Assembly (NCBI RefSeq): GCF_023913755.1
Contig: NZ_JAMXBJ010000046.1
Coordinates: forward strand, 39,923 to 103,922
Length of the DNA stretch: 64,000 nucleotides
Source: Pseudarthrobacter cellobiosi
GTDB lineage: Bacteria; Actinomycetota; Actinomycetes; Actinomycetales; Micrococcaceae
Direction of reading: 5' to 3'
A program made the position numbers and the translations under genes. Positions 10,073 through 18,933 of the stretch are shown one piece after another; position 1 is the first letter of the stretch; each line of letters opens with the position of its first letter. The notes under the pieces were generated by a model, which worked only from the letters and a program-made list of their open reading frames with translations, did no database searches and was not told the DNA's origin.

Positions 10073-11503
10073 TTAGTGGCCGGCAGTTTTGCCGGCGCCA
10101 ACCGGCGTGCCGGCGTGAGCGGTGGTGCTGGCGTCAGCGGCGGTGGCGTCAGCGGCTTCGCCGGCGCCGACAGTTTTGGTCCGGCGTTCCTGGATCTCCT
10201 TGAGGATTTCCGCGTGCTTGGCGTCGGTCAGCGTGTACTTGGACATTACTAATACGGCAAGGATAGTCAGCACTGCAGGGATCGCACCCGCAGCGATCTG
10301 AATGCCGAACAGGGCGTCAGCGGTCTGGGCCGCGCCGGACTTGTAGCCGCCCAGTGCCAGGGCGTATGCCGCCAGGGCGCCGCCCACAGCCTGGCCGGAC
10401 TTGCGGGTGAAGGAGAACAGGGCGTAGGTGATTCCTTCGGTGCGGACACCGGTCCGCCATTCGCCGTACTCCACTGTGTCGGCTTCCAGGGCCCACACCA
10501 CGATGTTGACGGCGAGGACACCCACCAGGCTGACCACGAGGCCGGTAAAGCCCATCCAGACCTGGCCGGCCGGGGTGAAGAAAATGATCGCACCGCCGAG
10601 GACAGTGACCAGCGAGGAGTAGATGTAGACGCTCTTCTTGCCAACGTTTCGGACCAACCTGGGCATAAAGGCGGCCAGGAAGAAGGTGAGCGCCAGCTGG
10701 ATGATGGACAGTACGGGGTACAGGTCCAGGCGGCCCAGGACGTCGCGCAGGTAGTACAGCTGCACGGAGGTCAGGGCGAGGTAGCCGGAGAGGAAGAAGA
10801 ACGAGCTGAGGCACAGCATCATGAGGGGCTTGTTGCCCTTGAGGGTTTCCACACTCTGCTTGAACGTCACCTTGGGGACCGCTCGATGCACGCGCTCCTT
10901 GGCGGTCAAGGCCGTGAAGAAGTACAGCGCCGTTCCGATGACCACGAAGACCAAGGTGATGGTGGTGAACGTCGACTGGAGGTCGGCGCCCGGCTTGATC
11001 AGCGGTGCAACGAAGATACCCAGAGCAGAGCCCACCAGCAGTGCACCCACCATGCGGGCCGAGCCCAGCTTTGCGCGCTCTCCCGGATCCTGCGTCATAG
11101 CGCCGGCCAGCGAGCCGTACGGAATGTTCACGAGGCTGTAGGCAAGGCCAAGGGCTGCGTAGGTGACGTAGGCGTACAGCAAGGTGCCGGATTCACCCAA
11201 CTGCGGGACGGAGAACGTTGCCACGCTCAGCAGGAGCAGCGGGATGGAGCCGAACATGATGAACGGACGGAACTTGCCGAAGCGCTTGCTGTAGGTCCGG
11301 TCTACGAGCCGGCCGGCAAAAACATCGGCGAAGGCGTCAAAGAGCCTGACTACCAGCAACAGGGTTCCGGCGGCTGCGGCGGAGATACCAGCAACGTCGG
11401 TGTAGTACACCAGCAGGAACATGGTGGCGGTGGTGAAGGCGAGGTTGTTGGCTGCATCGCCGGCGCCATAGCCGATGATGCTGAGCTTGTTTAGCTTTTT
11501 CAT
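10073..11503 (-). CDS. GPH-family (MFS) sugar or glycuronide:cation symporter
   Basis: A 476-aa, roughly 12-helix membrane transporter. The start MKKLNKLSIIGYGAGDAANN is preceded by AAAGGAG; GYGAGDAANNLAF is the classic N-terminus of the glycoside-pentoside-hexuronide family (MelB, UidB, XynB). Cytoplasmic-loop motifs are GRLVDRTYSKRFGKFRPFI and NIPYGSLAGAMTQDPGERA. A charged C-terminal tail of about 45 residues is Ala/Thr-rich. It heads the operon with manD and the gluconokinase-GH3 fusion and has a LacI-type operator about 165 bp upstream, consistent with hexuronide or glycuronide import. Confidence 0.9.
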   Translation of the reverse strand: MKKLNKLSIIGYGAGDAANNLAFTTATMFLLVYYTDVAGISAAAAGTLLLVVRLFDAFADVFAGRLVDRTYSKRFGKFRPFIMFGSIPLLLLSVATFSVPQLGESGTLLYAYVTYAALGLAYSLVNIPYGSLAGAMTQDPGERAKLGSARMVGALLVGSALGIFVAPLIKPGADLQSTFTTITLVFVVIGTALYFFTALTAKERVHRAVPKVTFKQSVETLKGNKPLMMLCLSSFFFLSGYLALTSVQLYYLRDVLGRLDLYPVLSIIQLALTFFLAAFMPRLVRNVGKKSVYIYSSLVTVLGGAIIFFTPAGQVWMGFTGLVVSLVGVLAVNIVVWALEADTVEYGEWRTGVRTEGITYALFSFTRKSGQAVGGALAAYALALGGYKSGAAQTADALFGIQIAAGAIPAVLTILAVLVMSKYTLTDAKHAEILKEIQERRTKTVGAGEAADATAADASTTAHAGTPVGAGKTAGH

Positions 11504-11667
11504 GAATTGGGCTCCTTTACCCTTGCCGCCGTGTTGGCCAGCGAAAATTATTGAAATGCTATGAAGCGGTGAATCTTTGGCGATGCTGCAGTGGGGAGAA
11601 TCCGCATCGCTCGGCATACCGCCGGGTGTTTCTCGTTGCCTGTAATCCTAGTCACTTGGCAATAAGA

Positions 11668-11683
11668 TGGCAAGCGGTTGCCA
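11668..11683. promoter_or_regulatory. LacI-type operator upstream of GPH transporter
   Basis: TGGCAAGCGGTTGCCA, a 16-bp near-perfect palindrome with the central CG typical of LacI/GalR operators. It lies 165 bp upstream of the transporter start and matches three other sites in the window (14661, 23480, 25553). Confidence 0.75.
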
Positions 11684-11722
11684 TAAATTTCTGTTAATGC
11701 TTCATAAACTGCCCGTCATAGA

Positions 11723-11766
11723 AACAGAACTGCCCGGTCCAGGACCCTGGACCGGGCAGTTCTGTT
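11723..11766. terminator. Terminator hairpin of the uxaC-uxuB operon
   Basis: Two 21-bp arms (11723-11743 and 11746-11766) are perfect reverse complements with a 2-base spacer. It is located 35 bp beyond the uxuB stop codon on the minus strand and before the GPH promoter. Confidence 0.75.
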
Positions 11767-11800
11767 CATTACGCAGCAGAAGTGCGCCTTGGCATGGTGC

Positions 11801-13228
11801 TTAGGAGCCCGCCGCGAATGTTCCGAGCAGGCCGGAAACGAGCTCCACGACGGCGTCGTCCGCTGCGACAGCGGGATCCACCAGCGCCAGGACCGCCCGC
11901 ACGCGCTCCGTGCCTACCAGCTGGTTGGCCGCGGCTACCTCAGTTGCCAGCGGATCGTGGAACGTCCCGGCCGCTGCGCTGAAATCAATCCAGGCCGCGA
12001 TCATCAGTGCCGCAGCGGCACCGGACTTGCCCTGGGCCCGTTCGGCCAAGAGGACAGGCACAGCCCGCATGCGCAGCTTGGTGCTGCCGTCCATGGCGAT
12101 CTGGGCCAGGTGGTGGGCAATGCGAGCATTGCTGAAGCGGGCCAGCAGGGCCGCGCGGTACGCCGGGATCTGCAGGTCCGCGCCACCGGCCGCGGCGCCG
12201 GACAGGTTCGCCTCGGCTTCGTCCCAGAAGCTTTCGACGGCGGTCAGGCACTGCGGGTCCGCGAGGGCCTGCGCCACCGTGGTGTGTCCGCGGAGCTGGC
12301 CGGCGTAGGCCAGCAGGGAATGAGCGCCGTTCAGGAGCCACAGCTTGCGGTTCTCGTAAGGCTCGATGTGGTCAACGAAGACCGCGCCGGCATCTTCCCA
12401 GCGCGGACGGCCGGCCGGGAAATCGCCGCTGAGCACCCAGTTGGTGAAAGGCTCTGCCACTACAGGCGAGTTGTCGCGGTAGCCGCAGGCGGCCTCGACG
12501 GCGGCGATGTCCGCTTCCGTGGTGCGCGGCGTGATGCGGTCCACGGACGTGCTGACAAAACTGACATTTTCCTCGACCCAGGCAGCGAGCTCCGCGTCCC
12601 AGGCCTGTGCCAGGCCCGCCACGGCGTTGCGGGCTACCGTGCCGTTGTTGGCGAGGTTGTCGCAGCAGACAACGGCGAGCGGCCCGGCTCCCGCAGCCCG
12701 GCGCGCGGCGAGGGCGAAGACCAGCCGGCCCAGCGGCGTCGACGGGTTTCCGCTGCCGGAAGCCAGCAGCGCAAGGTCGCCGGCGACGTCGGGCGCCGTA
12801 GTGTCCAGCTGTCCGTCGGCACCGAGGCGGTACGCCGCTTCGGTGACCGTCAGGGTGACCATGGCGGTGGCAGGTGCCGAAACGAGCTCTGCGAGCCGCT
12901 GCACGTCCGCGCCGTCGACCGCTTCAACGATGCTGCCGACGACGGCGAACGAGTCGCCGCTGTCAGCGCGCTCCACGAGCGTAAAGAGGCCGTCCTGCTC
13001 GGCAAGAGCCAGCGCAGCGTCTGGGCGGCGGCCGGTGAAAGCGGCAATGCCCCAGTCCGAGGCGTCGCCGGCCTGGCTGGTGTACCAGGCCTGGTGCGAG
13101 CGGTGGAAGGCGCCGAGCCCGAGGTGGACGATCCGGACCGGCGGTTTGGCGGCAGCGTGGACGGTCCGGTTCAACTGCGGCAGTGAAACGACTGCCTTGA
13201 CTGCTGCGTCCGTCTGTTCGATGCTCAC
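11801..13228 (-). CDS. uxuB: Mannonate/fructuronate oxidoreductase (mannitol dehydrogenase family)
   Basis: A 475-aa NAD-dependent polyol dehydrogenase. The N-terminal Rossmann stretch is VRIVHLGLGAFHRSHQAWY, the middle has CCDNLANNG and VDRITPRTT, and the catalytic region is EPFTNWVLSGDFPAGRP followed by KLWLLNGAHSLLAYAG (Lys-x5-Asn-x2-His as in mannitol-2-dehydrogenases). In this context it should reduce D-fructuronate to D-mannonate. It overlaps the uxaC stop by 4 bp (ATGA), so translation is coupled. A tagaturonate or mannitol substrate is possible, but uxaC and manD next door favour fructuronate. Confidence 0.88.
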   Translation of the reverse strand: MSIEQTDAAVKAVVSLPQLNRTVHAAAKPPVRIVHLGLGAFHRSHQAWYTSQAGDASDWGIAAFTGRRPDAALALAEQDGLFTLVERADSGDSFAVVGSIVEAVDGADVQRLAELVSAPATAMVTLTVTEAAYRLGADGQLDTTAPDVAGDLALLASGSGNPSTPLGRLVFALAARRAAGAGPLAVVCCDNLANNGTVARNAVAGLAQAWDAELAAWVEENVSFVSTSVDRITPRTTEADIAAVEAACGYRDNSPVVAEPFTNWVLSGDFPAGRPRWEDAGAVFVDHIEPYENRKLWLLNGAHSLLAYAGQLRGHTTVAQALADPQCLTAVESFWDEAEANLSGAAAGGADLQIPAYRAALLARFSNARIAHHLAQIAMDGSTKLRMRAVPVLLAERAQGKSGAAAALMIAAWIDFSAAAGTFHDPLATEVAAANQLVGTERVRAVLALVDPAVAADDAVVELVSGLLGTFAAGS

Positions 13229-14631
13229 AGTTTGAAAACCCTTCGCGGGGAGGAATCAACGGTGTCCACGATGATTTCGTGGGCACGGTCTTCACTGACA
13301 CGGTGCTCTGCCACGAGGCGGGCCAGGAAGGAGGCTTCGATCCGGCGGGACGCATCGTGGCGGGCGGGGATGGAGCAGAAGGCCCTGGTGTCGTCGATGA
13401 AACCGGAGGAACGGGAGAACCCGGCCGTTTCGGTAACGGCGGAGCGGAACCGGAGCATGGCATCCGGGGCGTCCAGGAACCACCAGGGTGCGCCCAGATA
13501 GACGGACGGGTAGAAGCCGGCCAGCGGTGCGAGCTCGCGGGAAAACACGGTCTCGTCCAGCGTGAACAGCACCAGGTGGAAGTCCTTGGCCGTGCCGAAG
13601 TCCTGCAGCAGCGGTCGGATGGCCTCGGTGTAGTTGGTGGCGAACGGGATGTCGTGGCCGGTGTCGGCGCCGAAGGCATCAAACGTTGCGGTGTGGTGGT
13701 TCCGGAACGAACCCGGGTGGATGGTCATGACCAGGCCGTCTTCGACGGACATGCGACCCATCTGGTACATCATGTGGGCTTCGAAGGTGTTGCGGTCCTC
13801 AGCCGTGGCCTTGCCGGCGCGGGCGAGCTCGAAGATCCTCTCGGCTTGGGCGCGGTCCAGCTTGAGCGTTGCCGGGGTGAGGACACCGTGGTCGGCGGAG
13901 ACTGCACCGTGCTCCACGAAGTAGCGGCGGCGGTTTTCCAGGGCCGTGATGTAGCCCGCGTAGCCGTTGGCGCCGTCACCGGCAGTTTCGATCAGGCGGT
14001 CAACGTTGGCGCTCCACGTGGGGTGCGCAATGTTCAGGTAGGCGTCCGGGCGGAACGTCGGCAGGACGCGGCCGTTGAAGGTGGAGTCCTCGGCGATGGC
14101 CTTGTGGCTGGCGAGGTTGTCCAGGGGATCGTCCGTGGTGGCAAGGACTTCGATGTTGAAGTCCTTGAACAGCTGGCGGGGACGGAAGCCCGGTTCCACG
14201 AGTTTGGCGGCGATGGCGTCATAGCTGGCGTCAGCGGACATCTCGCCCAGGTCTGCGCCCAGGTTGAAGACGCTGTCGAACTGATTGCGCAGCCAGTAGC
14301 CGGAGGCCGTGCCCTCGAAGAGGGGCCAGGCATCCACGAACGTGCGCCAGATCTCGCGTGACTCGGGCGTGGTGGGACCGCCGGCGCGCAGCTTGTCCAG
14401 TGGTGCGCCGTTGGCGTGGATCAGGCGGGTGACGTAGTGGTCCGGGCTGACGAGCAGCGCTGCCGGGTCCGGGAACGGCGTGTTGTGCTCGATGACGGCG
14501 GCGTCAACGTGGCCATGCGGGGAGATAATGGGGAGGTCCTGTACGCGCGTAAGGAGGTCCCGCGCAATGCTGCGCGTTCCTGGGTCGGCGGGCAGGAGCC
14601 TGTCTGGGTTGGCAGCAATCGACTGTGACAT
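13225..14631 (-). CDS. uxaC: Glucuronate (uronate) isomerase
   Basis: A 468-aa enzyme of the amidohydrolase superfamily converting D-glucuronate to D-fructuronate (or galacturonate to tagaturonate). Key blocks are ISPHGHVDAAVI (metal-binding HxH), VLATTDDPLDNLASHKAI, FRPDAYLNIAHPTW and MTIHPGSFRNHHTATF. Length is that of the family. It is the first gene of the uxaC-uxuB operon; a LacI-type operator sits 30 bp upstream of its ATG. The ribosome binding site is weak. Together with uxuB and manD it forms the Ashwell route from glucuronate to 2-keto-3-deoxygluconate; KDG kinase and KDPG aldolase are not in the window. Confidence 0.93.
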   Translation of the reverse strand: MSQSIAANPDRLLPADPGTRSIARDLLTRVQDLPIISPHGHVDAAVIEHNTPFPDPAALLVSPDHYVTRLIHANGAPLDKLRAGGPTTPESREIWRTFVDAWPLFEGTASGYWLRNQFDSVFNLGADLGEMSADASYDAIAAKLVEPGFRPRQLFKDFNIEVLATTDDPLDNLASHKAIAEDSTFNGRVLPTFRPDAYLNIAHPTWSANVDRLIETAGDGANGYAGYITALENRRRYFVEHGAVSADHGVLTPATLKLDRAQAERIFELARAGKATAEDRNTFEAHMMYQMGRMSVEDGLVMTIHPGSFRNHHTATFDAFGADTGHDIPFATNYTEAIRPLLQDFGTAKDFHLVLFTLDETVFSRELAPLAGFYPSVYLGAPWWFLDAPDAMLRFRSAVTETAGFSRSSGFIDDTRAFCSIPARHDASRRIEASFLARLVAEHRVSEDRAHEIIVDTVDSSPRRVFKL

Positions 14632-14660
14632 AGATCAATAATCTGCCTGGCGCCTCGCAT

Positions 14661-14676
14661 TGTCAACCGGTTGCCA
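14661..14676. promoter_or_regulatory. LacI-type operator upstream of uxaC
   Basis: TGTCAACCGGTTGCCA, a 16-bp palindrome with one mismatch. It is placed 30 bp before the uxaC start, where it would block transcription of uxaC-uxuB. A further half site, TTGCCAA, follows. Confidence 0.78.
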
Positions 14677-14711
14677 TAAATTGCCAAATGTTGGAATCGG
14701 CCCGTCAGTAT

Positions 14712-15773
14712 TCACTTCGCGGGCAGGATCCTACCGCTGGACCCGCGCAGCACCAGCTCAGTCTCCACGCTCAAAGTGCTGGTCTGCTCCCCGCTCCCGT
14801 GGAGAAAGTCCAACAGGCGCGTCGCTGCAGCTTCGCCGCACTCCCCCAGCGGCGAACGCACCGTGGTGAGCGGCGGCGTCGTGAAATCCGCGCCGAAGAT
14901 ATCGTCAAAGCCGATGATGCTGATGTCGTCGGGCACCACAATGCCGGCGGCCTGGAGTTCCTGCATGAGCCCGATGGCTAGCAAGTCGTTGTACGTCATG
15001 ACCGCGGTGGCACCGCTGGCGCGGACATCGCGCGCAGTCTGCCGGCCGCCGTCGACCGTTGGTTTGGTTGACTCAAGCCGCACGGCCTCAAGCCGGGACC
15101 ATTCGCAAGCTGCCTGCACACCCTCCCAACGGCGTTCGGACATCCAGGACTGCGGCGGCCCCGCTACATAGGCGATCCGCTGGTGTCCGTTGGCGGCCAT
15201 GCTCCGGATCGCCTCGCTGATCCCCTTGTTGACGTCCGGCACCACGCACGGCACGCCCTCTACTTCGCGGTTGATGACCACCACGGGCTTGTCCTGGGCC
15301 AGGGCGCGGATGTTGTCATCGTCCATGCGCGGGCTAGCGAGAATAAGGCCGTCGACGGTGGCCATGAGCCGCCGGGCGGCAGTCAGTTCAGTAGCCGGGG
15401 ACTCCGCCGACTCGGCGAGCACCAGGGTGTAATCCCTGCTGGTTGCGGTGGTCTCGGCGCCGCGGATGATGTCAAAGAATGTGGGGTTGGTGATGTCCGC
15501 GACGATGAGGCCGAACGTGTTGGTCTTGCCCGTGGGAAGTGCGCGCGCAAACGGATTGACCTGGTAGTTCAGCTGGGCGGCCGCATCCTCGATGAGCTTC
15601 TGTGTTTTGGAGCTGACCCTGCCCGGCTTGCTGAGTGCGCGGGAAACGGTGGACGCGTTGACGCCGGCCATCTTGGCGATATCGTAGATGGTCGCGTTGG
15701 ATTTGCCGTCGCGGCCATGCTTTTTGACCGAACCCGTTGATGGGGCGGTGTCCGGCGTTTGGGGTTCAGTCAC
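14712..15773 (-). CDS. LacI-family transcriptional regulator
   Basis: A 353-aa repressor. A Ser/Lys-rich 25-residue lead precedes the LacI helix-turn-helix, ATIYDIAKMAGVNASTVSRAL, and the hinge VSSKTQKLIEDAAAQLNYQ. The effector domain has FGLIVADITNPTFFDIIRGAE and ends DDIFGADFTTPPLTTVRSPL. A GTG start follows AGGATGGGG. The gene lies directly upstream of uxaC in the same direction with its own promoter likely. It is a strong candidate for the protein that reads the TGNCAACCGNTTGNCA operators. The second LacI protein (25657) shares the unusual GCDDIFGADF-type ending, so the two may compete for the same sites. Confidence 0.93.
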   Translation of the reverse strand: MTEPQTPDTAPSTGSVKKHGRDGKSNATIYDIAKMAGVNASTVSRALSKPGRVSSKTQKLIEDAAAQLNYQVNPFARALPTGKTNTFGLIVADITNPTFFDIIRGAETTATSRDYTLVLAESAESPATELTAARRLMATVDGLILASPRMDDDNIRALAQDKPVVVINREVEGVPCVVPDVNKGISEAIRSMAANGHQRIAYVAGPPQSWMSERRWEGVQAACEWSRLEAVRLESTKPTVDGGRQTARDVRASGATAVMTYNDLLAIGLMQELQAAGIVVPDDISIIGFDDIFGADFTTPPLTTVRSPLGECGEAAATRLLDFLHGSGEQTSTLSVETELVLRGSSGRILPAK

Positions 15774-15810
15774 CGCCCCATCCTAACGATGAAACCACTT
15801 AAGCAGGTCG

Positions 15811-15850
15811 CAGCTGTGGCCGTTTTGATGGTCCAAAACGGCCACAGCTG
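15811..15850. terminator. Terminator hairpin after Gfo/Idh/MocA gene
   Basis: Perfect 16-bp arms CAGCTGTGGCCGTTTT (15811-15826) and AAAACGGCCACAGCTG (15835-15850) with an 8-base loop. It lies 30 bp beyond the stop at 15880 on the minus strand and just before the lacI gene. Confidence 0.75.
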
Positions 15851-15879
15851 CTGGTCAGCTCCGCTACTCGCGCAGGAGG

Positions 15880-17046
15880 TTATGCGCGCTGCGGGAACTT
15901 GCCCTCTTCGGCGATGCGCTTGTTGAGCTCCGCGAGGAATTCGTTCTCGTCGAAGTCCAGTCCAACTTCTTTGCCGGTCCAGGCGGAGAGGTGGATGGCG
16001 TTGGCCAGGCGGACGCCGTTGATGCCGTCCGAGCCCGGAGCGAGCAGCGGCGTGCCGTCCAGGATGTTGGCGGCGAAGTTCTCCAGGACGCCGGAGTGCT
16101 GAGCACCCCAAGCGGACTCGAACTCGATGACCTCAGTGGTGTAGTACTCCTCCGGGTTCAGCTCGCCCATAAAGAGCTTACGGACATCGTCCATGCCCAT
16201 GCCGTCGCTGAGCTCGCGCTCGGGCTTCTTCAGGCGTGTCACGGTAGCGGTCTTGCTGCCCTCGACGACGATCTTGCCCTGGTCGCCCAGGATCTCGAAG
16301 CGGTCGGTCCCGGTCAGATCGTGGGTGGCGGTGACAAATACGCCGGTAACACCGTCTCCATAGTCAACCACCGCGGTCACTTCATCTTCGACGGCGATGT
16401 CGCGGCGGAAGCCGAACGAAACCTTGGAGTATACGGACTTCGGCACGCCGCAGATCCACTGCCACAGGTCCAGCTGGTGCGGTGCCTGGTTGACCAGGAC
16501 GCCGCCGCCTTCGCCGCCCCACGTTGCACGCCATTCGCTGGAGTTGTAGTAGCCCTGCGGACGCCACCAGTTGGTGATGATCCAGTTGCTGCGGCGGATC
16601 TTGCCGATCTCGCCGTTTTCCACAATCTCTTTGAGCTTCTTGTACAGGGGGTTGTTGCGCTGGTTGAACATAATGCCGAAGGAGAGTTCCGGCTTGCTGG
16701 CAGCGAACTCGTTCAGTTCCTTGACCTGCTTGGTGTAGACGCCGGCCGGTTTCTCCACCAGTGCATGGACGTTGCGCTTCAGGGTCTCGATGCCCATTTC
16801 AGGGTGCAGGAAGTGCGGTACGCAGGTCACGACGGCGTCAACGTCGCCGCTTTCCAGCATCGCGATGTAGTCGTCATAGAAGGGAGCCTCGGGGTAAGTG
16901 GCCGAGGCAATTTCCTTCTTGGCAGGATCGGTGTCGCAGATGGCGCCGATCACCATGTTGGGGACCATGCCGTCCGTGATGAACTTGGCGTAAGCGCCGC
17001 CCTGCTGGCCCAGGCCGATGATGCCGAGGCGTACTTTCTTGCTCAC
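15880..17046 (-). CDS. Gfo/Idh/MocA-family sugar dehydrogenase
   Basis: A 388-aa NAD(P)-dependent oxidoreductase. The Rossmann motif is LGIIGLGQQGGAYAKF at the N-terminus. Other marks are ALVEKPAGVYTKQ (EKP lysine), NWWRPQGYYNSSEW and GGEGGGVLVNQAPHQLDLWQW, whose histidine is the family catalytic position. A GTG start follows AAGGATAAATAACT. Such proteins oxidise or reduce a ring hydroxyl of sugars, often at C3, or myo-inositol. It is the third gene after the ABC ATPase and TIM-barrel isomerase in the same direction and is likely part of glycoside processing. Exact substrate unknown. Confidence 0.87.
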   Translation of the reverse strand: MSKKVRLGIIGLGQQGGAYAKFITDGMVPNMVIGAICDTDPAKKEIASATYPEAPFYDDYIAMLESGDVDAVVTCVPHFLHPEMGIETLKRNVHALVEKPAGVYTKQVKELNEFAASKPELSFGIMFNQRNNPLYKKLKEIVENGEIGKIRRSNWIITNWWRPQGYYNSSEWRATWGGEGGGVLVNQAPHQLDLWQWICGVPKSVYSKVSFGFRRDIAVEDEVTAVVDYGDGVTGVFVTATHDLTGTDRFEILGDQGKIVVEGSKTATVTRLKKPERELSDGMGMDDVRKLFMGELNPEEYYTTEVIEFESAWGAQHSGVLENFAANILDGTPLLAPGSDGINGVRLANAIHLSAWTGKEVGLDFDENEFLAELNKRIAEEGKFPQRA

Positions 17047-17061
17047 AGTTATTTATCCTTC

Positions 17062-17105
17062 TTCGTTGGTTGAGCTTGTGTTTCGTTGGTTGAGCTTGTC
17101 GAAAC
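17062..17105. repeat. Two tandem copies of a REP-like intergenic repeat
   Basis: TTCGTTGGTTGAGCTTGT occurs at 17062-17079 and 17082-17099, the second followed by CGAAACC. It sits in the 73-bp gap between the isomerase stop and the dehydrogenase start. The TTGAGCTTGTCGAAACC core is, as I recall, a common dispersed repeat in Arthrobacter-type genomes; only this pair is visible here. Confidence 0.6.
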
Positions 17106-17119
17106 CAAAAGCGGTCCGC

Positions 17120-17980
17120 TTAGAAGAGCTCGGACTGGCCCAGGGCAATCAGGTTGTCGTAGGAAGTCTGCAGCGCTTCCCAAACCGTGCGGCCATAGAG
17201 TTCGTCCTGCTCCACCAGCAGGTACTCGGCGCCGGCAGCCTGCGCGGCCGGGATGATGGATGCGAAGTCCAGGTTGCCTTCGCCCACTTCGGCGAACTGG
17301 ACAACATTCTTGAACTCGGCCATGAAGCCCATAAAGTCGCCGGAATCCAGCAGACCCATGGCCGACTCCGGCATTTGGCCTATCCGGTAGTCCTTCAGGT
17401 GGACCATGGCCGTGCGGCCGGCGTACTTTTCCAGGGTGCGGACCGGGTCCAGGCCGCCGCGCTGGACCCAGTGCACGTCGATTTCCATGCCCATGGCCGG
17501 GGAGTTCTCCGCAATGATGTCCAGCATGTATTTGCCGTCGAACTTCGCGAACTCGATGTGGTGGTTGTGGTAGTACAGCCCCAGGCCCTGCTCCTGCAGG
17601 CGCTCGGCGTACTCGTTGGCCTGCTTGGCGAAGTCAATCACCGCGCCGATGGACGTCATTGCCTCGAACGGCAGCATACCGATCCGCAGCAACTTCGAGT
17701 CCAGGCTCTTTGCGTCATCCACGATCTTGTCAAAGTGCTCCGCCAGGGAATCGCCAGGCCGGCCCTTGGGGGTCTCCATGGCCACGGAAAGGGCTGCGAT
17801 GTCCATGCCCAGCTCGCTGCGGGACCGGTCCAGTTCCGCGACGTTTTCCGGCGTCATCGGGATCTGGGAGATCTCGACGGCGTTGTAGCCGATGTCGCTG
17901 ACCTTGCGGAGCGTTTCGAACGCCCCGATTTCGGTGAAGCTGTCCTTCAGCATCATTGCCTGCACGCCAATTTTGGCCAC
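17120..17980 (-). CDS. Sugar phosphate isomerase/epimerase (TIM barrel)
   Basis: A 286-aa xylose-isomerase-like TIM barrel. I start it at the GTG (17980) because GGAGGAATAAC precedes it and MAKIGVQAMMLKDSF is a standard family beginning; the ORF extends 14 codons further (with a poly-Gln run) without a ribosome binding site. Metal-binding acidic/His residues are visible in GLYYHNHHIEF, GMEIDVHWVQRGG and HLKDYRIGQ. In related operons these act as epimerases or keto-sugar isomerases beside Gfo/Idh/MocA dehydrogenases. It lies between the ABC ATPase gene (47 bp) and the dehydrogenase. Confidence 0.87.
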   Translation of the reverse strand: MAKIGVQAMMLKDSFTEIGAFETLRKVSDIGYNAVEISQIPMTPENVAELDRSRSELGMDIAALSVAMETPKGRPGDSLAEHFDKIVDDAKSLDSKLLRIGMLPFEAMTSIGAVIDFAKQANEYAERLQEQGLGLYYHNHHIEFAKFDGKYMLDIIAENSPAMGMEIDVHWVQRGGLDPVRTLEKYAGRTAMVHLKDYRIGQMPESAMGLLDSGDFMGFMAEFKNVVQFAEVGEGNLDFASIIPAAQAAGAEYLLVEQDELYGRTVWEALQTSYDNLIALGQSELF

Positions 17981-18027
17981 GTTATTCCTCCATTGTTGTT
18001 GCTGTTGAGTTAGTTCGGGCACGAGCC

Positions 18028-18933
18028 CTAGGCAAGGACAGCGGCCTGCTCGTTCTGCTGGCGCTGTTCTTCGAGCAGCCGGTGACGGTCGGCACGGCGC
18101 TTCTCCTGGCGGTCCGGATCCGGCACCGGGGAAGCGAGCAGCAACCGCTGCGTGTAGGGGTGCTCGGGGTTGCGCGTGACGATCTCTGCCGGCCCCTGCT
18201 CCACGATTTCTCCACGGTACATCACGGCTACACGGTGGCTGATGTGGCGGACCACGTCAAGGTCGTGGGAGACAAACAGGTAGGAGACGCCAGTGTCCTT
18301 CTGGATCTGCAGGAAGAGATCCAGGACGCGGGCCTGGGTGGACAGGTCCAATGCGCTGACCGGCTCATCACAGACGATGAGCTTGGGAGACAGCGCCAGG
18401 GCGCGGGCAATCGCCACGCGCTGGCGCTGGCCGCCGCTGAACTCGCGCGGCAGCCGGTGGATGGCATCCGACGGGAGGCCAACCTGGTCCAGGAGTTCCT
18501 TCACGCGCTTCTTTGCTGCTGCCTGCTCCATGCCCTGCACGCCCAGGGGTTCGGCCAGAATGTCGCCAATTTCCAGGGCGGGGTTCAGTGACGTGTAGGG
18601 ATCCTGGAAGACCACTTGCATGTCACGGCTGAGGACGCGCCGCTGCTTGCGGGTGGCGTGGCTGATGTCCTGGCCTTCGAAGGTGATCTTGCCGCCGCTC
18701 ACCGGCGCGAGACCCAGTACAGACCGGCCCAGGGTGGTCTTACCCGACCCTGATTCGCCCACCAGGCCCAAGGTCTCACCCTGGCCGATGCTGATATTAA
18801 TGTCGGTCAGGGCGCGGAATTTCCGTGCACGGAATCCTTTGCCGGGGTACTCGACCACCAGGTTTTCCACGCGAAGGAGTTCTTCGCGTGCCGGGGCTGA
18901 TACCGCGGCGCTTGAGGCTGCAGTTTCCGTCAC
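18028..18933 (-). CDS. Oligopeptide-type ABC importer ATPase (OppF/DppF-like)
   Basis: A 301-aa cytoplasmic ATPase with Walker [13 protein letters not shown]-loop [12 protein letters not shown], signature [15 protein letters not shown], Walker [14 protein letters not shown] and the H-loop SHDLDVVRH. The C-terminal part carries the OppF/DppF extension ([10 protein letters not shown]). It overlaps the fused permease-ATPase gene by 4 bp, so it supplies the second ATPase of the same importer. The C-terminal tail is Gln/Glu-rich. Confidence 0.94.
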   Translation of the reverse strand: MTETAASSAAVSAPAREELLRVENLVVEYPGKGFRARKFRALTDINISIGQGETLGLVGESGSGKTTLGRSVLGLAPVSGGKITFEGQDISHATRKQRRVLSRDMQVVFQDPYTSLNPALEIGDILAEPLGVQGMEQAAAKKRVKELLDQVGLPSDAIHRLPREFSGGQRQRVAIARALALSPKLIVCDEPVSALDLSTQARVLDLFLQIQKDTGVSYLFVSHDLDVVRHISHRVAVMYRGEIVEQGPAEIVTRNPEHPYTQRLLLASPVPDPDRQEKRRADRHRLLEEQRQQNEQAAVLA

